Source of the DNA: JBKPFU01 sp046728975
GTDB taxonomy: Bacteria; Actinomycetota; Thermoleophilia; Gaiellales; Gaiellaceae
Assembly: GCA_046728975.1 (NCBI GenBank)
Contig: JBKPFU010000104.1
Coordinates: forward strand, 1-8,033
DNA: 8,033 nt
Reading direction: 5' to 3'
Part shown: positions 5,006 through 8,033 of the stretch, piece by piece
How the letters are laid out: every line of letters begins with the position of its first letter
Position numbering within the stretch: the stretch's first letter is position 1
Program-made: the position numbers and the translations under genes
The notes under the pieces: generated by a model
Databases searched by the model: none
What the model was told of the DNA's origin: nothing
The model's input: only the letters and a program-made list of their open reading frames with translations

Positions 5006-5323
5006 ATGGATCTGCAGCCGCTGGGCGATCGCCTGATCGTCGAGGTCCTCGAGGACGAGGAAACCACGGTGAGCGGCATCGTCCTGCCAGATACGGCCAA
5101 GGAAAAGCCGCAGCGGGGCCGCGTGCTCGCGGTTGGGCCAGGTGGCCGGAACGACAAGGGCGAGCTCATCCCGCTCGACGTCGCCGAGGGCGACGAGATC
5201 ATCTTTTCGAAGTACGGAGGCACCGAGGTCAAGCTCGGCACCGACGAGATCCTGATCCTGCGCGAGTCGGACGTGCTCGCGAAGGTCGTCGGTACGCGCG
5301 AGCCCGCCGGTGCGACTGCATAA
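5006..5323 (+). CDS. groES: Co-chaperonin GroES (Hsp10)
   Basis: GroES forms the seven-subunit lid of the GroEL folding chamber in the cytoplasm. The 105-residue protein has the typical start LQPLGDRLIVEVLEDEE, the mobile loop TTVSGIVLPDTAKEKPQ (about 20-36) that contacts GroEL, RGRVLAVGPGG, and the C-terminal strand DEILILRESDVLAKV. It is a few residues longer than the common 94-100 because of a short tail, GTREPAGATA. Expression is predicted from a single promoter with a CIRCE operator, followed by a strong ribosome binding site. groEL begins 13 nt after its stop, so both form one operon. Nothing is missing. Confidence 0.98.
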   Translation: MDLQPLGDRLIVEVLEDEETTVSGIVLPDTAKEKPQRGRVLAVGPGGRNDKGELIPLDVAEGDEIIFSKYGGTEVKLGTDEILILRESDVLAKVVGTREPAGATA

Positions 5324-5324
5324 C

Positions 5325-5331
5325 AGGAGGG
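5325..5331 (+). promoter_or_regulatory. Ribosome binding site of groEL
   Basis: AGGAGGG lies 5 nt before the ATG at 5337, in the gap after the groES stop. It fixes the groEL start. Confidence 0.9.
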
Positions 5332-5336
5332 ACTGA

Positions 5337-6962
5337 ATGGCACACAAGGAACTGAAGTTCAACGAGGAGGCGCGCCGGTCGCTCGAGCGCGGCGTCAACG
5401 TCGTGGCCGACGCGGTGAAGGTGACGCTGGGCCCGAAGGGCCGCTACGTCGTCCTCGACAAGAAGTTCGGGGCGCCCACGATCACGAACGACGGCGTCAC
5501 GATTGCCCGTGAGATCGAGATCGAGGACGTGTTCGAGAACCAGGGGGCGCAGCTCATCCGGGAGGTCGCGACCGCGACGACCGATGTCGCCGGTGACGGC
5601 ACGACGACGGCGACAATCCTCGGTCAGGCGATCGTCCGCGAGGGTCTGAGGAACGTCGCCGCCGGCGCGAATCCGATGGCGCTGAAGCGCGGCATCGAGA
5701 CGGCGGTGGACGAGATTGTCGAGAACCTCAAGACGCAGTCAAAGGAGGTCGACGGCAAGGAGGACATCGCCCGCGTTGCCACGATTTCCGCGCGCGAGCG
5801 CGAGATCGGCGACGTGATTGCCGACGCAATCGAGAAGGTCGGCAAGGACGGCGTGGTGAACGTCGAGGAAGGCCAGACGTTTGGCCTCGAGCTCGAGTTC
5901 ACCGAGGGCATGCAGTTCGACAAGGGCTACCTGTCGCCCTACATGATCACGGACGCCGAGCGAATGGAGGCCGTGCTCGAGGAGCCGTACATCCTGGTCG
6001 CAAACCAGAAGATCGGTGCGGTGAAGGATCTGCTTCCGGTCCTCGAGCAGGTAATCCAGCAGGGCCGCCCGCTGTTGATCGTCGCCGAGGACCTCGAGGG
6101 CGAGGCCCTCGCGACGGTGATCGTCAACAAGCTGCGCGGCACCTTCACCGCCGTCGCCGTGAAGGCGCCTGGCTTCGGTGACCGCCGCAAGCGCATGCTG
6201 GAGGACATCGCGATCCTCACGGGTGCCGAGGTGATCACCGAGGAGATGGGCCTCAAGCTCGAGAACACGAAGACGGATCAGCTCGGGAAGGCCCGCAAGG
6301 TCGTTGTCGACAAGGACTCGACGACGATCATCGACGGGGCCGGCGACTCCGAGGCCATCAAGGGCCGGATCAAGCAGCTGAAGTCGGAGATCGAGAACAC
6401 CGATTCCGACTTCGACCGCGAGAAGCTCCAGGAGCGGCTCGCGAAGCTCGCCGGCGGCGTCGCCGTGGTCAAGGTCGGCGCGGCGACGGAGACCGAGATG
6501 AAGGAGAAGAAGCACCGCGTCGAGGACGCGCTGCAGGCGACCAGGGCGGCCCTCGAGGAGGGCATCGTCCCGGGTGGCGGCGTCGCGCTCCTGAACGCGA
6601 GCGAGGCGATCAAGCTCGACAAGCTCGAGGGCGACGAGCGGACTGGTGCGGCGATCGTTGCACGGGCGCTCGAGGAGCCGATCCGCCAGCTGGCCGACAA
6701 CGCGGGCCTCGAAGGCTCGGTCGTCGTCGACAAGATCCAGATGCTCGAGAAGGGCCACGGCCTGAACGTCGAGTCCGGCGAGTACGAAGATCTCTTCGTT
6801 GCCGGCGTGATCGACCCGACGATGGTCACGCGCTCTGCGCTGCAGAACGCAGCCTCGATCGCGAAGAACATCCTCACGACCGAGGCCGTGGTGGCCGAGC
6901 CGCCCGAGAAGCAGCCGGCCGGCGCCGGCGCAGGCATGCCCGACATGGGCGGGATGATGTAA
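5337..6962 (+). CDS. groL: Chaperonin GroEL (Hsp60)
   Basis: GroEL forms the double seven-membered ring that folds proteins with ATP and GroES. At 541 residues it is the usual length. ATP-site segments are present: TLGPKGRYVVLDKKFG near the N-terminus, NDGVTIAREIE, and GDGTTTATILGQ. The apical domain holds the expected EGMQFDKGYLSPYM. The catalytic Asp lies in HRVEDALQATRAA, followed by EEGIVPGGGVALL. The C-terminus ends in GMPDMGGMM, the hydrophobic Gly/Met tail of a standard GroEL and not the His-rich tail of some actinobacterial GroEL1 paralogues. It is cotranscribed with groES and followed by a strong terminator. No defect is seen. Confidence 0.99.
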   Translation: MAHKELKFNEEARRSLERGVNVVADAVKVTLGPKGRYVVLDKKFGAPTITNDGVTIAREIEIEDVFENQGAQLIREVATATTDVAGDGTTTATILGQAIVREGLRNVAAGANPMALKRGIETAVDEIVENLKTQSKEVDGKEDIARVATISAREREIGDVIADAIEKVGKDGVVNVEEGQTFGLELEFTEGMQFDKGYLSPYMITDAERMEAVLEEPYILVANQKIGAVKDLLPVLEQVIQQGRPLLIVAEDLEGEALATVIVNKLRGTFTAVAVKAPGFGDRRKRMLEDIAILTGAEVITEEMGLKLENTKTDQLGKARKVVVDKDSTTIIDGAGDSEAIKGRIKQLKSEIENTDSDFDREKLQERLAKLAGGVAVVKVGAATETEMKEKKHRVEDALQATRAALEEGIVPGGGVALLNASEAIKLDKLEGDERTGAAIVARALEEPIRQLADNAGLEGSVVVDKIQMLEKGHGLNVESGEYEDLFVAGVIDPTMVTRSALQNAASIAKNILTTEAVVAEPPEKQPAGAGAGMPDMGGMM

Positions 6963-6979
6963 CTGGCGAAAACGCCAGT
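6962..6979 (+). other. Perfect hairpin immediately after the groEL stop
   Basis: ACTGGCG, loop AAAA, CGCCAGT: a 7-bp perfect stem that starts in the stop codon itself. No U-tract follows, so it more likely protects the 3' end or assists the terminator 10 nt further on. Confidence 0.6.
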
Positions 6980-6988
6980 GTCCTTAGG

Positions 6989-7019
6989 AAAGGGCCGGCA
7001 TTTGCCGGCCCTTTTCGTT
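6989..7019 (+). terminator. Rho-independent terminator of groESL
   Basis: AAAGGGCCGGC (6989-6999) pairs perfectly with GCCGGCCCTTT (7004-7014) around ATTT, followed by a T-rich run (TTTTCGTT). It is a strong intrinsic terminator 26 nt after the groEL stop. Confidence 0.93.
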
Positions 7020-7030
7020 CCTACTAAGGC

Positions 7031-7053
7031 GAAACGCCCGAAGAGGGCGTCTC
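7031..7053 (-). terminator. Possible weak terminator hairpin
   Basis: ACGCCC (7034-7039) and GGGCGT (7045-7050) pair around a 5-nt loop, with GA/TC pairs outside one mismatch. Read on the minus strand the stem is followed by TTTCGCC, so it could back up the stronger minus-strand terminator. The T-run is short. Confidence 0.35.
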
Positions 7054-7133
7054 GCACGAGGGGGGATGGGGAGGTGGGTCGCCCCATGTATCGGCGCCGG
7101 AGGTGCTCCCTAGCTCCCTCGAACGGGGGAAAC
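7054..7133. other. G-rich intergenic stretch, no gene
   Basis: It contains a run-rich G tract around 7060-7079 (G6, G4, GG and GGG) and an 8-bp palindrome CGGCGCCG at 7092-7099. The G runs fall short of a clear four-run quadruplex motif. No coding or promoter signal was recognised. Confidence 0.3.
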
Positions 7134-7161
7134 GAAGGGGGCGGCTTTCGCCGCCCCCTTC
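7134..7161 (-). terminator. Terminator of the Asp-box protein gene
   Basis: GAAGGGGGCGGC (7134-7145) and GCCGCCCCCTTC (7150-7161) form a perfect 12-bp stem with a TTTC loop. It begins 20 nt after the stop of the minus-strand gene. The following T-run on the minus strand is short (CGTTTC). The symmetry could also stop plus-strand transcripts. Confidence 0.75.
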
Positions 7162-7180
7162 TATTACGGGTGTTGGCTCG

Positions 7181-8033
7181 TCAGCCGGACGTCCAGCCGA
7201 AGATGTCGGTATTGCCGAAGTTCGGTGGACAGGCCAGCTGGGGTGCCGGTGCGGGCACCGACCCACCCGCCTGGAACGACGCGCGGTACGCGTCGATCGC
7301 CGGGCAGTCGGCCGCGTCACGGACGTCGTTCCAGACAGCCGCGGCGTACGAGTTGCCGGCGACCGCATAGACGTAATCGCCGAGGAACTCCAATACCAGG
7401 TTGTTCTGGCTGGACCCTCGCGGGTCGCCGACAACGCCCCGATGGATCGGCCCGAAGGTGCCAACGGTTCCCGAGGCCGACACCGACGCGTGCTTCACGA
7501 CCCCCACGAGCCCGCGCGGGCTCGTCGTGTCGTTTCGGTACGGCGTCGTGAACGCGTTGTATACGACCCAGACATCGCCTCCGGTCGGCGAGATCGCCGG
7601 CGCAGCGTAGTAGCCGCGGTCACCGGCTGTCTCGATCGGCGTCGGAGTCGACCACGTGCCCGGGGTTCCGCCCTGGGTCGAGTATGAGAACATCACGTGC
7701 TCGTTGTTCAGGCCGTCTCGTCCGTCGGCCCACGAGTTGACAATCTCGTTCGTCGCGCCTGCGCCCGTCGGAGCGCCGTTCGCGATCGACACGCTCGGCG
7801 AAGCGGACAGGTCGTTTCGCGCTCCGGCGAGGCCGTCCTCGACACAGCGGAACGTGCTGCCGTCGAAGCTGAGCGCGAAGCACGGATCGACAATCCGATA
7901 GAGCGCCATCGGCCGCGTCCAGCTGACGCCACCGTCGAACGACTTCACGAGGAAGTGCGTCCCCTGCGGGGGCAGGAACCTGAACGGCGATTGGAACTGT
8001 TCGTACAAGACGTAGACGACGCCCTGCGAGTCG
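7181..8033 (-). CDS. Asp-box (sialidase/BNR-like) beta-propeller protein, C-terminal part
   Basis: The frame is open from the right edge to a TGA at 7181, giving 283 residues; the N-terminus lies outside the window. Internal start codons such as the TTG at 8008 are not credible because coding continues upstream (SQGVVYVLYEQF). An Asp-box SFDGGVSW (SxDxGxxW) appears near residues 31-38, the hallmark of sialidase-type propeller blades. Later blade-like repeats include VNSWADGRDG, APAISPTGGDVWVVYN and AAAVWNDVRDAADCPAI. The protein ends NFGNTDIFGWTSG with no membrane anchor in view. Such proteins are often secreted, and the Asn/Thr/Ser-rich surface fits that, but the signal peptide would be outside. 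The catalytic residues of true sialidases are not identifiable here, so enzyme activity is not claimed. It converges with groEL. Confidence 0.75.
   Translation of the reverse strand, partial: DSQGVVYVLYEQFQSPFRFLPPQGTHFLVKSFDGGVSWTRPMALYRIVDPCFALSFDGSTFRCVEDGLAGARNDLSASPSVSIANGAPTGAGATNEIVNSWADGRDGLNNEHVMFSYSTQGGTPGTWSTPTPIETAGDRGYYAAPAISPTGGDVWVVYNAFTTPYRNDTTSPRGLVGVVKHASVSASGTVGTFGPIHRGVVGDPRGSSQNNLVLEFLGDYVYAVAGNSYAAAVWNDVRDAADCPAIDAYRASFQAGGSVPAPAPQLACPPNFGNTDIFGWTSG

Noticed and set aside
5739..6758. Minus-strand frame of 339 codons inside groEL
   Set aside because: It is a complement shadow of groEL; composition is Leu/Arg/Asp-rich as expected from GC-biased codons.
7058..7079. G-quadruplex in the groEL downstream region
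   Set aside because: Runs are G6, G4, GG and GGG; four separate runs of three or more are not present, so it would be at best a weak two-layer structure.

Overview
The window is GC-rich bacterial DNA, densely packed with genes. It looks like an actinobacterium, most likely a deep-branching lineage such as Thermoleophilia (Gaiellales/Solirubrobacterales). The clues are the codon use, a very long Ala/Pro-rich linker in the E2 protein, apparently leaderless genes with a TAnnnT box 6-8 nt before the start codon, and CIRCE control of groESL. The lineage is inferred from style; no database was searched.

Layout. (1) Minus strand, 3380 to 1: three genes of a 2-oxo acid dehydrogenase complex in the order E1 alpha, E1 beta, E2. 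E2 runs off the left edge before its catalytic HxxxDG motif. E1 alpha and E1 beta are 5 nt apart. E1 beta and E2 are separated by a 160-bp imperfect palindrome flanked by an 8-bp direct repeat. Removing the element and one repeat copy restores a TGATG stop/start overlap. (2) 3381-3601: a divergent promoter region in which both -10 boxes are preceded by nearly the same 15-bp sequence in inverted orientation. (3) Plus strand, 3602-3874: a small protein with four CxxC pairs, probably leaderless from a GTG. (4) Minus strand, 4864 to 4045: a Nudix hydrolase followed by an ASCH-domain protein, likely one transcript. (5) Plus strand, 5006-6962: groES-groEL with a promoter, a CIRCE operator, strong ribosome binding sites and a strong terminator. 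(6) Minus strand, from the right edge to 7181: the C-terminal part of an Asp-box (sialidase/BNR-like) beta-propeller protein with its own terminator.

How the genes work together. The E1/E2 genes make the decarboxylating and acyl-transfer parts of one complex that turns a 2-oxo acid into acyl-CoA; E3 is not in view. groES and groEL make the chaperonin and are predicted to be repressed by HrcA. The Nudix and ASCH proteins may both act on nucleotides or modified nucleosides, but that is inference.

The most unusual items are the palindromic insertion inside the dehydrogenase operon, whose arm differences all keep pairing on the plus-strand RNA, and the shared 15-bp promoter box between the dehydrogenase operon and the zinc-ribbon gene. 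No CRISPR array, tRNA, rRNA, transposase or phage gene was seen.
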